This document shows, one piece after another, positions 63,617-64,000 of a stretch of 64,000 bases of DNA (position 1 is the first letter of the stretch; each line of letters starts with the position of its first letter). Under the pieces are notes generated by a model. That model was not told the DNA's origin. It did not search any database and saw only the letters and a program-made list of their open reading frames with translations. The position numbers were made by a program, and so were the translations under genes. This DNA is from Burkholderia sp. GAS332 (GTDB lineage: Bacteria; Pseudomonadota; Gammaproteobacteria; Burkholderiales; Burkholderiaceae): positions 4,216,001-4,280,000 of the forward strand of contig FSRV01000001.1 of the NCBI GenBank assembly GCA_900142905.1. Reading direction: 5' to 3'.

Positions 63617-64000
63617 ATGCTGACGATTCATCTCCGCCGAAGCTTGTTCAAACCACGCCAATTCAGGCGCACTACGCTAACTGCATTACTGTTTCTGGCT
63701 TTCTCAAACAGCTCATACGCACAGTCGACGCTGCAACTGCTTAGTCCGCCAGGCTCGCAAGTCATGCTGACAAACGGAAAGAAGATCCTCCGCTTCGATG
63801 TTTCAGCGCCGGACGATCTGCACCAGGCGAAGGTAACGGTCAGCGTTTTCCCCTTTGACAGCGACGGCAAGTTGATGCCGGTCCCGCTCGCCTCGTACGA
63901 GAGAACCATCAGCAACATGCAGGGAGGAAAGGCAATCGAAGTCGGCGTCGCGATACCGCGTTCTGGTTTGTTCCGCGTCGACGCAACCCTGAAATCGCCG
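63617..64000 (+). CDS. Secreted protein of unknown function, N-terminal part (cut by window edge)
   Basis: 128 codons are visible and the frame is open to the window end. ATG 63617 has GAGG nine bases upstream. A basic start (MLTIHLRRSLFKPRQFRRTT) is followed by a hydrophobic helix and a probable signal-peptidase site after SYA (about residue 35), so it is exported. The mature part is beta-rich (LLSPPGSQVMLTNGKKILRF, VTVSVFPFDSDG) and resembles Ig-like or carbohydrate-binding modules. It may belong to the exopolysaccharide locus. Confidence 0.7.
   Translation, partial: MLTIHLRRSLFKPRQFRRTTLTALLFLAFSNSSYAQSTLQLLSPPGSQVMLTNGKKILRFDVSAPDDLHQAKVTVSVFPFDSDGKLMPVPLASYERTISNMQGGKAIEVGVAIPRSGLFRVDATLKSP

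Overview
The window looks like a Burkholderiales chromosome, most probably Paraburkholderia or Burkholderia. The evidence is high GC, the pyrR-pyrB-pyrX order next to ruvX and algH, rfbBADC beside apaH, rubredoxin beside a thiD-like gene, and a CIRCE-controlled groESL operon. This is inferred from gene content and order only; no search was run. Two polysaccharide loci flank a block of conserved housekeeping genes.

Region 1 (1-28.2 kb) is an O-antigen or surface glycan locus, mostly on the minus strand. At the left edge lies a wbpV-wbpL-wbpM-like trio: a sugar-nucleotide reductase, a polyprenyl-phosphate sugar-1-phosphate transferase and a 4,6-dehydratase (cut by the window end). The wbpV-like gene is frameshifted exactly at a run of nine G, so it is either a phase-variable switch or a broken gene. 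An inserted-looking segment follows with plus-strand genes for an acyltransferase, a sulfotransferase-like protein and a methyltransferase, and a minus-strand acyltransferase. Next come an NDP-heptose module (gmhA, a GalE-like epimerase, a three-domain nucleotidyltransferase/GmhB/P-loop fusion, hddA), two very large multidomain glycosyltransferases, the Wzm/Wzt ABC exporter, one further GT2, the complete dTDP-L-rhamnose genes rfbBACD and an Rmd-like reductase. Three unrelated proteins here share a C-terminal coiled coil plus an S-W-R-(I/L)-T-A-P-L-R tag.

Region 2 (28.5-40.8 kb) is conserved core: apaH, plsC, a pyrX-type catalytically dead dihydroorotase, pyrB, pyrR, ruvX, algH, an orphan ChpA/FimL-like gene, rubredoxin (rubA), a thiD-like kinase, cysC and groEL-groES. 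The groESL promoter overlaps a perfect CIRCE element. Two almost identical hairpin terminators flank cysC.

Region 3 (40.8-44.2 kb) is a short accessory patch: a small membrane protein, the truncated remnant of an HGAGA-type protein, a secreted alpha/beta hydrolase, and a two-gene operon of small unknown proteins behind two abutting LexA (SOS) boxes.

Region 4 (44.2-64 kb) is a second polysaccharide locus of the Wzx/Wzy/Wzc type. It holds an acyltransferase, two paralogous GT4 enzymes and a third GT4, a NodB deacetylase, a flavoprotein, an ATP-grasp enzyme, a Wzy-like polymerase, a Wzc-like tyrosine autokinase, a Tat/lipoprotein glycoside hydrolase (PslG-like in concept), glf plus a GT2 for galactofuranose, and a Wzx flippase. 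No Wza, Wzb or initiating phosphoglycosyltransferase for this locus is visible, so it probably continues past the right edge, where a secreted protein begins. The 0.9-kb divergent spacer between the hydrolase and glf is AT-rich and carries a 9+9 bp inverted repeat that is a good operator candidate.
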